Assembly: GCA_043826585.1 (NCBI GenBank)
Contig: JBDRPZ010000046.1
Location: forward strand, 1 to 64,000
Length of the DNA: 64,000 nt
Direction: 5' to 3'
DNA from: Sideroxyarcus sp043826585
GTDB taxonomy: Bacteria; Pseudomonadota; Gammaproteobacteria; Burkholderiales; Gallionellaceae
Positions 37,427-46,472 of this stretch are shown in pieces. The translations under genes were made by a program, and so were the position numbers. The stretch's first letter is position 1; every line of letters begins with the position of its first letter. The notes below the pieces were generated by a model. The model ran no database searches, was not told where the DNA came from, and saw nothing but the letters and a program-made list of their open reading frames with translations.

Positions 37427-40029
37427 GCCGCTCCTTCGAGGAAGTCCTGCGCGAAGCGTTGCAGCACGCCACCCGCCTTGTACACGCGCACTTCCGCTGC
37501 GGTATCCAGACGGCAGGTGACGGGGATGCGCACCATCTCGCCATTTTTGCGGTGCATCAACACGGTCAGCACGGCGCGCGGTGCGATGTCGCCTTCCACA
37601 TCAAAAGTCTCGGTGCCGTCGATGGCGTAAGTCTTGCGCGTCTCGCCTGCCTTGAATTCCAGCGGCAGCACGCCCATGCCGACCAGGTTGGTGCGGTGGA
37701 TGCGCTCGAAACCTTCCGCCACGATGGCTTCGACACCGGCCAGACGCACACCCTTGGCCGCCCAGTCGCGCGACGAGCCCTGACCGTAATCTGCACCCGC
37801 AACAATGATGAGGTTCTGCTTGCGTCCCATGTAGGTCTCGATGGCCTCCCACATGCGCATCACCTTGCCGTCCGGTTCGACGCGGGCGAGGGAGCCTTTC
37901 TTCACCTCGCCATCGACCACGGCCATCTCGTTGACCAGTTGCGGGTTGGCAAACGTGGCGCGTTGCGCAGTGAGGTGGTCACCGCGGTGCGTCGCGTAGG
38001 AATTGAAGTCCTCTTCCGGCAGGCCCATCTTCGCCAGATATTCACCAGCGGCGGAGTCGCGCAGGATCGCGTTGGAAGGCGACAGGTGGTCGGTGGTGAT
38101 GTTGTCCGGCAACACCGCGAGCGGACGCATAACTTTCAGCGTGCGCTCGCCCGCCAGTGCGCCTTCCCAATACGGCGGACGGCGGATGTAGGTGGACTGC
38201 GGACGCCAGTCGTACAGCGGGCTCTTCGCCGCTTCGATCACACCCAGGTCGAACATCGGTGTGTAGATCTGCTTGAACTGCTCCGGCTTCACACTGGCCG
38301 CGACAATGGCGTCGATCTCCTCGTCGGCAGGCCAGATGTCTTTCAGTGTGACCGGCTTGCCGGACTTGTCCGTGCCCAGTGCATCCTGTTCGATGTCGAA
38401 ACGCACCGTGCCAGCGATGGCGTAAGCGACCACCAGCGGCGGCGAAGCAAGGAAGGCCTGCTTCGCATAGGGATGGATGCGGCCGTCGAAGTTGCGGTTA
38501 CCGGAGAGCACGGCGGTGGCGTACAGGTCGCGCGCGATGACCTCTTGCTGGATCTTCGGATCGAGTGCGCCCGACATGCCGTTACAGGTGGTGCAGGCGA
38601 AGCCGACGATGCCGAAGCCGAGTTTTTCCAGTTCCGTCAGCAGGCCCGCTTCTTTCAGGTACAGCTCGGCGACTTTGGAACCCGGCGCGAACGAAGTCTT
38701 GACCCAGGGCTTGCGCATCAGGCCCAGTTCGTTCGCTTTCTTCGCCAGCAATGCGGCGGACACCACGTTGCGCGGGTTGGAGGTGTTGGTGCAGGAAGTG
38801 ATGGCGGCGATGATGACGGCGCCATCCGGCATCAGGCCTTGCGCTTCTTCGCTCTTGCCTGCTGCCAGCTTGGCTTCATCGGCGATGCCGCGCTCATGCA
38901 GAGCGGAAGTCGGCAGACGGCGGTGCGGGTTGGATGGCCCAGCCATGTTGCGCACTACAGTAGAAAGATCGAACTCCAGCACACGTTCATATTCGGCGGC
39001 CGTCATCTGCTCGGCCCACAGGCCGGTGGTCTTGGCGTAGTTCTCCACCAGCGCGACCTGCTCGGGTTCGCGTCCGGTCAGTTTCAGGTAATCAATGGTC
39101 TGGCCGTCGATGTAGAACATCGCCGCCGTCGCGCCGTATTCCGGGCACATGTTGGAGATGGTCGCGCGGTCGCCGATGCTGAGGCTGTCCGCACCTGCGC
39201 CGAAGAATTCGACCCAGGCGCCGACCACTTTCTCCTTGCGCAGGAATTCGGTCAGCGCCAGCACGAGGTCGGTGGCGGTGATGCCGGGCTGGCGTTTGCC
39301 CACCAGCTTCACACCGACGATGTCCGGCAGACGCATCATGGAAGGCAGCCCCAGCATCACAGTCTCTGCTTCCAGACCGCCGACGCCAATGGCGATCACG
39401 CCGAGGGCATCGACATGCGGCGTGTGTGAGTCAGTGCCCACGCAGGTATCGGGGAAGGCCACGCCGTCGCGCGACTGGATCATCGGCGACATCTTCTCCA
39501 GATTGATCTGGTGCATGATGCCGTTACCCGCCGGGATCACATCGACGTTCTTGAACGCAGTCTTGGTCCACTCGATGAAGTGGAAGCGATCTTCGTTGCG
39601 GCGGTCTTCGATCTCGCGGTTCTTGCGGAAGGCATCCTTGTCGAAACCGGGCGCTTCCACGGCCAGCGAGTGGTCGACGATCAATTGCGTCGGTACCACC
39701 GGGTTGACCAGCGCCGGGTCGCCGCCCTGGTCGGCGATCGCATCGCGCAGACCGGCGAGGTCAACGAGTGCGGTCTGGCCGAGGATGTCGTGGCACACCA
39801 CACGCGCGGGATACCAGGGGAAGTCGAGGTCGCGCTTGCGTTCGATGAGTTGCTTCAGTGCATCGGTCAGTTCATCCGGTTCGCAGCGACGCACCAGTTG
39901 CTCGGCCAGCACTTTGGAAGTGTAGGGCAGCTTGGCATACGCGCCGGGCTGGATGGCTTCGACGGCGGCCTGTGTGTCGAAGTAGTCCAGCTTGGTTCCG
40001 GCTAAAGGTTTGCGGTATTGGCTATTCAT
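37423..40029 (-). CDS. acnD: Fe/S-dependent 2-methylisocitrate dehydratase AcnD
   Basis: AcnD dehydrates 2-methylcitrate to a 2-methylaconitate isomer and works together with PrpF. The 868-residue protein is an aconitase-family enzyme. The three cluster cysteines are in S-C-T-N-T-S-N-P and A-C-T-T-C-N-G, and the C-terminal swivel domain ends in the G-S-S-R-D-W-A segment. A GAAGGA ribosome site precedes the ATG. It lies 12 bases after prpC and overlaps prpF by four bases. The acnD/prpF arrangement replaces the PrpD dehydratase used by enteric bacteria. Confidence 0.97.
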   Translation of the reverse strand: MNSQYRKPLAGTKLDYFDTQAAVEAIQPGAYAKLPYTSKVLAEQLVRRCEPDELTDALKQLIERKRDLDFPWYPARVVCHDILGQTALVDLAGLRDAIADQGGDPALVNPVVPTQLIVDHSLAVEAPGFDKDAFRKNREIEDRRNEDRFHFIEWTKTAFKNVDVIPAGNGIMHQINLEKMSPMIQSRDGVAFPDTCVGTDSHTPHVDALGVIAIGVGGLEAETVMLGLPSMMRLPDIVGVKLVGKRQPGITATDLVLALTEFLRKEKVVGAWVEFFGAGADSLSIGDRATISNMCPEYGATAAMFYIDGQTIDYLKLTGREPEQVALVENYAKTTGLWAEQMTAAEYERVLEFDLSTVVRNMAGPSNPHRRLPTSALHERGIADEAKLAAGKSEEAQGLMPDGAVIIAAITSCTNTSNPRNVVSAALLAKKANELGLMRKPWVKTSFAPGSKVAELYLKEAGLLTELEKLGFGIVGFACTTCNGMSGALDPKIQQEVIARDLYATAVLSGNRNFDGRIHPYAKQAFLASPPLVVAYAIAGTVRFDIEQDALGTDKSGKPVTLKDIWPADEEIDAIVAASVKPEQFKQIYTPMFDLGVIEAAKSPLYDWRPQSTYIRRPPYWEGALAGERTLKVMRPLAVLPDNITTDHLSPSNAILRDSAAGEYLAKMGLPEEDFNSYATHRGDHLTAQRATFANPQLVNEMAVVDGEVKKGSLARVEPDGKVMRMWEAIETYMGRKQNLIIVAGADYGQGSSRDWAAKGVRLAGVEAIVAEGFERIHRTNLVGMGVLPLEFKAGETRKTYAIDGTETFDVEGDIAPRAVLTVLMHRKNGEMVRIPVTCRLDTAAEVRVYKAGGVLQRFAQDFLEGAA

Positions 40030-40041
40030 GATGTCCTTCGT

Positions 40042-41193
40042 TCAGCCACGTTCTGACAACGGCACCCACTGCAGATTCTCCGGCCCCACATAGTTCGCGC
40101 TCGGGCGGATGATCTTGCCGTCGGCGCGCTGTTCCATCACATGTGCACCCCAGCCGGTGACGCGTGCGATCACGAACAGCGGGGTGAACATCTCGGTGGG
40201 CACACCCATCTGGTTGTAGGACACGGCGGAGAACCAGTCGAGGTTGGGGAACATCTTCTTCAGGTCCCACATCACGGATTCCAGACGGTCGGCGATGTCG
40301 TACATCAGTGTGTTGCCGTTCTCGTCCGAGAGTTGTTTCGCCACGCGCTTGATCACCACGTTGCGCGGGTCGGAGATGGTGTACACCGGATGGCCGAAGC
40401 CGATCACGATCTCTTTGCGGCCCACGCGTTCGCGGATGTCGGCCTCGGCTTCGTCCGCGCTCTTGTAACGGCTCTGGATGCGGAACGCTTCTTCGTTCGC
40501 GCCGCCGTGCTTGGGGCCGCGCAGGGCGCCGATGGCGCCGGTGATACAGGAGTAGATGTCGGAGTTGGTGCCCGCGATCACGCGCGCGGTGAAGGTGGAC
40601 GCGTTGAATTCATGCTCCGCATACAGGATCAGCGAGGTGTGCATCGCACGCACCCAGGATGCCGGTGCAGGTTTGCCATGCAGCAGGTGCAGGAAGTGGC
40701 CGCCGATGGAATCGTCTTCGGTCTCGACCTCAATGCGTTTGCCGCTGTGGCTGAAGTGATACCAGTACACCAGCATGGAACCGAAGCTGGCCATCAGGCG
40801 ATCCAGAATCTCTTTGGTCTGCGCCGGGTCGTGCGACTCGGCTTCTTGTTCCAGCGTGCCCAGCACCGAGCACCCAGTGCGCATCACATCCATCGGATGC
40901 GCACTGGGGGGGAGTGCTTCGAGTGCCTGTTTCACTGCTTGCGGCAGACCGCGCAGTGTTTGTAGCTTGGCTTTGTATGTTTTCAGTTGAGCGGTTGTCG
41001 GCAAGGTGCCGTGGATCAGCAGATGCGCGATCTCTTCGAACTCGGCCTGCTCGGCGAAGTCGAGGATGTCGTAACCGCGATAGTGCAGATCGTTGCCGGT
41101 GCGGCCCACTGTACACACCGCAGTGTTGCCCGCGACGGTGCCGGACAGTGCAACGGATTTTTTCGGCTTGGGTAAGGTGGTCTCTTCAGTCAT
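40042..41193 (-). CDS. prpC: 2-methylcitrate synthase
   Basis: The enzyme condenses propionyl-CoA with oxaloacetate. The 383-residue citrate-synthase-fold protein carries the catalytic histidines in the G-P-K-H-G-G-A-N and G-F-G-H-P-V-Y-T motifs and the Asp-Pro-Arg that follows. I place the start at the ATG at 41193, which has a GGGAG ribosome site; a longer reading would extend into prpB. Context with prpB and acnD separates it from ordinary citrate synthase. Confidence 0.96.
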   Translation of the reverse strand: MTEETTLPKPKKSVALSGTVAGNTAVCTVGRTGNDLHYRGYDILDFAEQAEFEEIAHLLIHGTLPTTAQLKTYKAKLQTLRGLPQAVKQALEALPPSAHPMDVMRTGCSVLGTLEQEAESHDPAQTKEILDRLMASFGSMLVYWYHFSHSGKRIEVETEDDSIGGHFLHLLHGKPAPASWVRAMHTSLILYAEHEFNASTFTARVIAGTNSDIYSCITGAIGALRGPKHGGANEEAFRIQSRYKSADEAEADIRERVGRKEIVIGFGHPVYTISDPRNVVIKRVAKQLSDENGNTLMYDIADRLESVMWDLKKMFPNLDWFSAVSYNQMGVPTEMFTPLFVIARVTGWGAHVMEQRADGKIIRPSANYVGPENLQWVPLSERG

Positions 41194-41215
41194 CGCTTGC
41201 TCCCTTGCTTGATGG

Positions 41216-42103
41216 TTATTCTGCGCCCTTCTCGGCGAACAGGCGGTCGAGCTGCTGCTCGTAGGCGTGGTAGCCGAGATAGTCATAAAGGTCCATGCGC
41301 GTCTGCATGGTGTCCACTACGTTCTGTTGCGTGCCGTCGGCGAGGATGTGCTGGTATACGTTCAGCGCGGCCTTGCTCATCGCGCGGTAGGCAGAGAGCG
41401 GGTACAGCACGAGCTGCACGCCGACGCCTGCCAGTTGCTCGGTGGTGAACAGCGGTGTCGCGCCGAACTCGGTGATGTTGGCCAGCACCGGTACCTTCAC
41501 GGTTCGTGTGAACTCTGCGTATTGCTCCAGCGTGTTCATCGCCTCGGGGAAGATCATGTCCGCGCCCGCTTCGACGCAAGCCTGCGCGCGGTCGATAGCA
41601 CTCTGCATACCTTCCACGGCCAGCGCATCGGTACGCGCCATGATGACGAAGCTGTCGTCGGTACGCGCATCCACGGCGGCCTTCACACGATCCACCATCT
41701 CCTGCTGGCTGACGATGGCTTTGTTCGGACGGTGGCCGCAGCGTTTCTGCATCACCTGATCTTCGATGTGGAATCCGGCGGCACCGGCCTGCGCCACTTC
41801 GCGGGTGGCACGCGCGATGTTGAAAGCGCCACCCCAGCCGGTATCGATGTCGACCAGCAAAGGCAGGTCGCTGGCGGCGGTGATGCGGCGCGCGTCTTCG
41901 CATACGTCATGCAGGGTGGTGATGCCGAGATCGGGAATGCCCAATGAAGAAGCGGCCACACCGCCGCCGGAAAGATACAGCGCTTTGTGGCCGGTCTTCT
42001 GCGCGAGGATGCCGCAATAGGCGGTGACGGCACCGACCACTTGCAGCGGGTGATTGTCTGCGACGGCCTGGCGCAGTTTGTTGCCGGGTGTGTTCGAACT
42101 CAT
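41216..42103 (-). CDS. prpB: methylisocitrate lyase
   Basis: The enzyme cleaves 2-methylisocitrate to pyruvate and succinate, the final step of the cycle. The 295-residue protein of the isocitrate-lyase/PEP-mutase family has S-G-G-G at 45-48, the D-I-D metal site at 85-87 and the K-R-C-G-H-R active-site loop at 120-125 with the catalytic cysteine at 122. It overlaps the regulator gene by four bases and is followed by prpC after 22 bases. Confidence 0.97.
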   Translation of the reverse strand: MSSNTPGNKLRQAVADNHPLQVVGAVTAYCGILAQKTGHKALYLSGGGVAASSLGIPDLGITTLHDVCEDARRITAASDLPLLVDIDTGWGGAFNIARATREVAQAGAAGFHIEDQVMQKRCGHRPNKAIVSQQEMVDRVKAAVDARTDDSFVIMARTDALAVEGMQSAIDRAQACVEAGADMIFPEAMNTLEQYAEFTRTVKVPVLANITEFGATPLFTTEQLAGVGVQLVLYPLSAYRAMSKAALNVYQHILADGTQQNVVDTMQTRMDLYDYLGYHAYEQQLDRLFAEKGAE

Positions 42104-42780
42104 TTGGCTTGCTCCTCTTTATCGATCATTTCACTGATGCTGCGCCAGGCACCCTGGATGTGGCGGCGCATCAACAGCTCTGCCAGTTCGCCGTCGCGGT
42201 TCGCCAAGGCTTCGACGATCTGGCGGTGCTGGCTGAGTGCGGGCTTTGTTCGTTGTGCGTTGCGGCTGGTGCGGTAGCGGCACATGCGCAGCAACTGGTA
42301 TTGCTCGCTGCCGAGCAGGTCCATCAACATCTGGTTGCGGCTGCCGCGTGCGATCTGGTAGTGGAAATCGAGGTCGCCTTCGCTCTGGGCGTAGACCTTG
42401 CCGCCTTGTTTTGCGATCTGGGTTTCGTGTCTGTCGAGCAGGGCGGCCAACTGGGCGATCTCCTCGTCGCTCATCTGTGATGCGGCGATGCGGCAGGCCA
42501 TGCCTTCCAGTGCTTCGCGCACGGCGTACAGGTCGGAGAGTGTCTTGCGGTCCAGGATCACCACGCGTGCACCGGCGTTCGGGGTGCGCTTCACCAGTCG
42601 CATGCCTTCCAGATGACGTAGTGCTTCGCGCAGCGGGCCGCGTCCCATGCCGAAGCGTTCGGCCAGCTCAGCCTCGTTCAGCTTCTGGCCTTGTGCCAGT
42701 TCGCCGGTCACGATGCTCTGTGCCAGTTTGTGGGTGGCGATGTCAGATAAAGTGCCTTGTTGGGGCTGGGGGATCAACAC
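42100..42780 (-). CDS. GntR-family (FCD) transcriptional regulator of the prp operon
   Basis: This 226-residue regulator has a winged helix-turn-helix (about 25-75, including A-E-L-A-E-R-F-G-M-G-R-G-P-L-R-E-A-L-R-H-L) and a C-terminal FCD ligand-binding domain. It is the first gene of the prp operon and overlaps prpB. It probably controls the operon in response to a cycle intermediate, replacing the sigma-54 type PrpR of enterics. I choose the GTG at 42780, which has a CGGAG ribosome site. A TTG at 42846 would place the coding region across the palindromic sites described next. Confidence 0.9.
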   Translation of the reverse strand: MLIPQPQQGTLSDIATHKLAQSIVTGELAQGQKLNEAELAERFGMGRGPLREALRHLEGMRLVKRTPNAGARVVILDRKTLSDLYAVREALEGMACRIAASQMSDEEIAQLAALLDRHETQIAKQGGKVYAQSEGDLDFHYQIARGSRNQMLMDLLGSEQYQLLRMCRYRTSRNAQRTKPALSQHRQIVEALANRDGELAELLMRRHIQGAWRSISEMIDKEEQAK

Positions 42781-42793
42781 TGGAAAACTCCGA

Positions 42794-42803
42794 TTGTCGA
42801 CAA
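42794..42803. promoter_or_regulatory. candidate GntR operator 1 (TTGTCGACAA)
   Basis: This perfect 10-base palindrome lies 14 bases upstream of the regulator start codon and just before its ribosome site. FCD-type GntR proteins commonly bind short palindromes of the T-x-G-T...A-C-x-A kind, so it is a good candidate for autoregulation. A second copy of its core lies 63 bases further upstream. Confidence 0.6.
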
Positions 42804-42857
42804 AGTGATCGAATGCTAGCACCAAAACATTGCCAAATGGCAACAAAGTTTAATTTA

Positions 42858-42865
42858 TGTCGACA
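42858..42865. promoter_or_regulatory. candidate GntR operator 2 (TGTCGACA core)
   Basis: The eight-base core TGTCGACA of operator 1 is repeated here. The centre-to-centre distance is 63 bases, close to six helical turns, so two regulator dimers could lie on the same face of the DNA. The flanking bases match operator 1 only on one side. Confidence 0.5.
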
Positions 42866-42916
42866 AAGATGGTTTTATTGTTTGGGCGGGATGCGGATAA
42901 ATGGTTGAAAGATAGG

Positions 42917-42952
42917 GGCGAAAACAAAACAGCCCGCGTGAGGCGGGCTGTT
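42917..42952 (-). terminator. rho-independent terminator of thyA-folA
   Basis: A perfect 10-base stem (AACAGCCCGC / GCGGGCTGTT) with a five-base loop lies 17 bases past the folA stop. On the transcribed strand the stem is followed by a T-rich stretch (GTTTTGTTTT). It separates the thyA-folA transcript from the prp promoter region. Confidence 0.88.
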
Positions 42953-42969
42953 GCAGGAATGATTGTCGA

Positions 42970-43455
42970 CTATCGTCGTCGGTAGGTGACGAAGTGGTAT
43001 TGCAGGGCCTGCGGTTCGGTCTGGCTGCGCACCTCGCGTGCAGTCTCCTGCCATGCGTTCCGGTCGAACGCGGGGAAGTGCGCATCGCCGTCCACATCCT
43101 GCTGGATCTCGGTGATGTACAAGGTGTCCGCCAGCGGCAATGCCTGAGTGTAGATCTCCGCACCGCCGACTATGAAGACCTCTTCATCGTTTGCACAGAG
43201 CTTGATCGCTTCCGGCAGCGAGTGCGCGACTACGCAGCCTTCCACTTTCAATTCAGTGTTGCGTGTGACGATCACCGTGGTGCGCCCCGGCAAGGGTTTG
43301 CCGATGGAGTCGAAAGTCTTGCGTCCCATGATCACGTGATGGCCCATGGTCAGCGTTTTGAAGTGCTTGAGATCCTCGGGGCAGCGCCAGGGCAGGGTGT
43401 TGTTCACGCCGATGGTGCGGTTGCGCGCCATGGCGACGATCAGGGAAATACTCAT
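42970..43455 (-). CDS. folA: dihydrofolate reductase
   Basis: The enzyme regenerates tetrahydrofolate with NADPH, needed because thymidylate synthase produces dihydrofolate. The 161-residue protein is of standard chromosomal type. It has the L-P-W segment, the active-site Asp28, the I-M-G-R-K-T-F NADPH motif and the V-G-G-A-E-I-Y strand. Its start overlaps the thyA stop by four bases, so the two enzymes are coupled. Confidence 0.97.
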   Translation of the reverse strand: MSISLIVAMARNRTIGVNNTLPWRCPEDLKHFKTLTMGHHVIMGRKTFDSIGKPLPGRTTVIVTRNTELKVEGCVVAHSLPEAIKLCANDEEVFIVGGAEIYTQALPLADTLYITEIQQDVDGDAHFPAFDRNAWQETAREVRSQTEPQALQYHFVTYRRR

Positions 43456-44246
43456 ACAGCGACAGGCGCTTTAATGGCCGGATGCGGGTCGTAGCCTTCC
43501 AGCGTGAAGTCCTCGAACTTGAAGCCGAAGATGTCTTTCACATCCGGATTGATCTTCATGGTCGGCAGAGCGCGCGGTTCGCGCGACAGTTGCAGCGCGG
43601 TCTGCTCCATATGATTGGAATAAAGATGTGCATCGCCGAAGGTGTGCACGAAGTCGCCGTACTTCAGGCCGCACACCTGCGCCATCATCATGGTCAGCAG
43701 CGCATACGAAGAGATGTTGAACGGCACGCCGAGGAAGATGTCGGCGCTGCGCTGGTAGAGCTGGCAGGACAACTTGCCGTCGGCAACGTAGAACTGGAAG
43801 AAGGCATGGCAGGGCGCCAGCGCCATCTTGTCCAGCTCGCCCACGTTCCAGGCAGAGACGATGATGCGGCGCGAATCCGGATTGGTCTTGAGCTGATCGA
43901 CAGCGATCTTGATCTGGTCGATCGCGCGGCCGTCGATTGCCTCCCACGAGCGCCACTGCTTGCCGTACACCGGGCCGAGGTTGCCGTTCTCGTCTGCCCA
44001 CTCGTCCCAGATGCTGACACCGTTGTCCTTGAGGTATTTGATGTTGGTGCTGCCCTGCAAGAACCACAGCAATTCATGGATGATGGATTTCAGGTGGCAC
44101 TTCTTGGTGGTGACCAGCGGGAAACCCTGCGAAAGGTCGAAGCGCATCTGGTAGCCGAACACGCTGGTGGTGCCGGTGCCGGTGCGGTCGGATTTGGTGG
44201 TGCCGTGTTCCAGCACGTGTTGCATCAGGTCGAGGTATTGGCGCAT
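43452..44246 (-). CDS. thyA: thymidylate synthase
   Basis: The enzyme methylates dUMP to dTMP with methylenetetrahydrofolate. I place the start at the ATG at 44246, which gives 264 residues, the same as E. coli ThyA; the frame is open upstream but that part lies on the antisense of the M17 peptidase gene. The nucleophile is in L-A-P-C-H-A-F-F-Q-F, and the R-R-I-I-V-S-A-W phosphate-binding strand is present. It forms a two-gene operon with folA. Confidence 0.97.
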   Translation of the reverse strand: MRQYLDLMQHVLEHGTTKSDRTGTGTTSVFGYQMRFDLSQGFPLVTTKKCHLKSIIHELLWFLQGSTNIKYLKDNGVSIWDEWADENGNLGPVYGKQWRSWEAIDGRAIDQIKIAVDQLKTNPDSRRIIVSAWNVGELDKMALAPCHAFFQFYVADGKLSCQLYQRSADIFLGVPFNISSYALLTMMMAQVCGLKYGDFVHTFGDAHLYSNHMEQTALQLSREPRALPTMKINPDVKDIFGFKFEDFTLEGYDPHPAIKAPVAV

Positions 44247-44257
44247 GGGGTAGCCCG

Positions 44258-44263
44258 TATAAT
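44258..44263 (+). promoter_or_regulatory. candidate -10 element (TATAAT) of the M17 peptidase gene
   Basis: A consensus TATAAT lies 33 bases before the chosen start of the peptidase gene, in the 49-base gap facing thyA. It is followed by a G+C-rich discriminator. No good -35 element is seen at the usual distance, so strength cannot be judged. Confidence 0.45.
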
Positions 44264-44295
44264 CGCGGCGTTGATTGACTGAATTCGAGGCCGCA

Positions 44296-45729
44296 ATGCT
44301 AGCACAACTGACCGTCACCAAGACCCTGCCCACCACCTCGCACCTGCTGGTGCTGATGCCGAAGGGCAAGACATTACCCAAGGATGTCGCGCATGCCACG
44401 CTGCTCGCTAGTGTGCTCAAACGCCGTGACATGAAGGCGGATGAACTGTCGAAATCGCCGGTCGCGGCCAACGCGGCGGACGGGACGCTGGTGGCTTGGG
44501 CGATGCTGGATGAAGCCAAGGATACGTTCGCGCAACAGGTGCTGGTGCGCAAGGCCTTGCAGTTGCTGCTGGATGAGCAGCCGAAGCAGATCGCTATCGC
44601 CGTGTCCGGTGTGACAGCGCAACGTGCTGCCGAATTGGCGGTGTACGGTGCATGGGTGAACAGTGCCTTGTTGCCGATGCGCAAGAAGAAGGACGAGCGC
44701 AGGCCCTTGCAGAAGATCGCGCTGGTCGGCGAGGTGGACAGGAAGCCGTTCTCGGCTTTGCAGGCGCAGGCGGCGGGTAATCTGTTGAGTCGCGAGTTGA
44801 CGGTGACGGCGCCGAACGAACTGACGCCGGGACTGTATCGCCAGCGCATCAAGAAGCTGGCACAGGCGAACGGCTGGAAGCACGAAGAGTTCGACATGAA
44901 GAAGTTGCGCAAGTTGGGGGCGGGCGCATTCGTCGCGGTGGCACAGGGCAGCGAGCCGGAAGACGCGGCTATCGTGCATCTGACATACAAACATCCGAAA
45001 GCGAAACGCACGGTCGCGCTGGTGGGCAAGGGCATCTGTTTCGACACTGGCGGCCACAATCTGAAGCCGTCACGTTACATGCACAACATGCACGAGGACA
45101 TGAACGGTTCTGCGGTGTCGCTCGGAATTCTGCTCGCGGCTAGCGAACAGAAGCTGCCGGTGAACATCGATTGCTGGCTGGCCATCGCGCAGAACCACAT
45201 CAGTCCCAAGGCCTACAAGCAGAACGATATCGTCAAGGCACTGAACGGCACGCACATCGAGATCATCCACACCGATGCGGAAGGGCGCATGGTGCTGGCC
45301 GATACGCTGACGCTGGCCTCGCGTGCCAAGCCGGATTTGATGATCGACTTTGCTACCTTGACCGGTAGCATGGCAGCCGCGCTTGGTGCGCGCTATTCCG
45401 GTGTGTTCGCCAGCAGCGATGAGTTGGCGCAGCGTGCTGTGGATACCGGCAAGCAGACTGGCGAACGCCTGTGCGCCTTCCCGCAGGACGAGGACTATGA
45501 GGCCGAGCTGGATTCAAAAGTTGCAGACATCAAGCAATGCACGCTGACCGGTGACGCGGATCACATCCTCGCCACGCGTTTCCTTAAACGCTTCGTGGAA
45601 CACGATACGCCCTGGCTGCATATCGATCTTTCTTCCAGTCGGTGCGAAGGAGGGTTGGGCATTGTCGCGAGCGAGGTGAACGGTTTCGGCGTGGCTTGGG
45701 GCGTGGCGATGTTGAAAGAGGGGCATTGA
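44296..45729 (+). CDS. M17 (leucyl aminopeptidase) family protein
   Basis: This is a cytosolic metallo-aminopeptidase of the PepA family. The 477-residue protein has the metal and catalytic motif G-K-G-I-C-F-D-T-G-G (corresponding to V-G-K-G-V-T-F-D-S-G-G), M-H-E-D-M-N-G-S-A, and H-T-D-A-E-G-R with the second catalytic arginine. The first residue of the usual N-T-D-A-E-G-R-L signature is His. I prefer the ATG at 44296 with a GAGG ribosome site; a TTG at 44275 is the alternative. Its stop overlaps the esterase start by one base. It may be a sequence-divergent paralogue of a main PepA elsewhere. Confidence 0.93.
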   Translation: MLAQLTVTKTLPTTSHLLVLMPKGKTLPKDVAHATLLASVLKRRDMKADELSKSPVAANAADGTLVAWAMLDEAKDTFAQQVLVRKALQLLLDEQPKQIAIAVSGVTAQRAAELAVYGAWVNSALLPMRKKKDERRPLQKIALVGEVDRKPFSALQAQAAGNLLSRELTVTAPNELTPGLYRQRIKKLAQANGWKHEEFDMKKLRKLGAGAFVAVAQGSEPEDAAIVHLTYKHPKAKRTVALVGKGICFDTGGHNLKPSRYMHNMHEDMNGSAVSLGILLAASEQKLPVNIDCWLAIAQNHISPKAYKQNDIVKALNGTHIEIIHTDAEGRMVLADTLTLASRAKPDLMIDFATLTGSMAAALGARYSGVFASSDELAQRAVDTGKQTGERLCAFPQDEDYEAELDSKVADIKQCTLTGDADHILATRFLKRFVEHDTPWLHIDLSSSRCEGGLGIVASEVNGFGVAWGVAMLKEGH

Positions 45730-46346
45730 TGCGTTTCTTGCTGCTCACCCTGATTCTTGCTCTGGCCGCCTGCGGCGAGGCGGAAAGACTTCCGGCTTTG
45801 CCGTCTGGCAGCGTGGTGCTGGCGCTGGGTGACAGCCTGACTGCAGGGGCGGGTGTGTCGCCTGATCAGGCGTGGCCGACTCTGTTGGCGGCAAGCACCG
45901 GCTGGCAGGTGATCAACGGTGGCGTGAACGGTAACACCAGCGGTGATGCGTTGAAGCGCTTGCCCTCGCTGCTGGAAGATCACCGACCTGTGCTGGTACT
46001 GCTGACACTTGGCGGCAACGATATGTTGCGTCGTTTGCCGCCGCAGGAGATCGAGGCGAATCTGATACGCATGATCGTGATGTGCAAGTCTGAGGGCGCG
46101 CAGGTGGTGGTGGTAGCGACCCCGCTGCCCAGCCTGACCGGTGCCGTGTTGCGTAACCTGTCCGCACCGGAGTTCTATCGTCAGGTGGCGACAGCGCATC
46201 AAGTGCCGCTGATCGAAGATGCCATTGCCGAAGTGCTTTCAGATCCCTTGCTCAAGGGCGATCAGGTCCATCCGAACGCGGAAGGACATGCACGGCTGGC
46301 CGTCAAGATCCATGAGGCTTTGCGGGATATAGGCTATTCCAATTGA
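45729..46346 (+). CDS. SGNH/GDSL lipoprotein esterase (TesA-like arylesterase)
   Basis: The protein hydrolyses acyl esters or thioesters in the envelope. It has 205 residues. A lipobox (L-A-A-C, Cys15) predicts a lipoprotein rather than the soluble periplasmic TesA of E. coli. The SGNH blocks are clear: G-D-S-L-T-A-G with Ser36, N-G-G-V-N-G-N-T, G-G-N-D and D-Q-V-H-P-N. The ATG overlaps the peptidase stop (TGATG), so a longer reading from 45642 is not needed. Confidence 0.92.
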   Translation: MRFLLLTLILALAACGEAERLPALPSGSVVLALGDSLTAGAGVSPDQAWPTLLAASTGWQVINGGVNGNTSGDALKRLPSLLEDHRPVLVLLTLGGNDMLRRLPPQEIEANLIRMIVMCKSEGAQVVVVATPLPSLTGAVLRNLSAPEFYRQVATAHQVPLIEDAIAEVLSDPLLKGDQVHPNAEGHARLAVKIHEALRDIGYSN

Positions 46347-46472
46347 CCGGTTCAAGTTATCCATTGCGGAAGCAGATGAGCGCCTGCTAGTATGCCTGCG
46401 CGGCAAACTCAGTTTTGCCCGCAACCATATCTAATCTATGGCCGTTCTTAAACCTGTTCAGGAGGATTCAAG

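Noticed and set aside
37459..39429. 656-codon open frame antisense to acnD
   Set aside because: Same effect: a His/Arg/Gly-rich translation opposite a complete aconitase-family gene.
42781..42846. N-terminal extension of the GntR gene from a TTG at 42846
   Set aside because: It would put coding sequence across the first palindrome and lacks a good ribosome site, while the GTG at 42780 has one.
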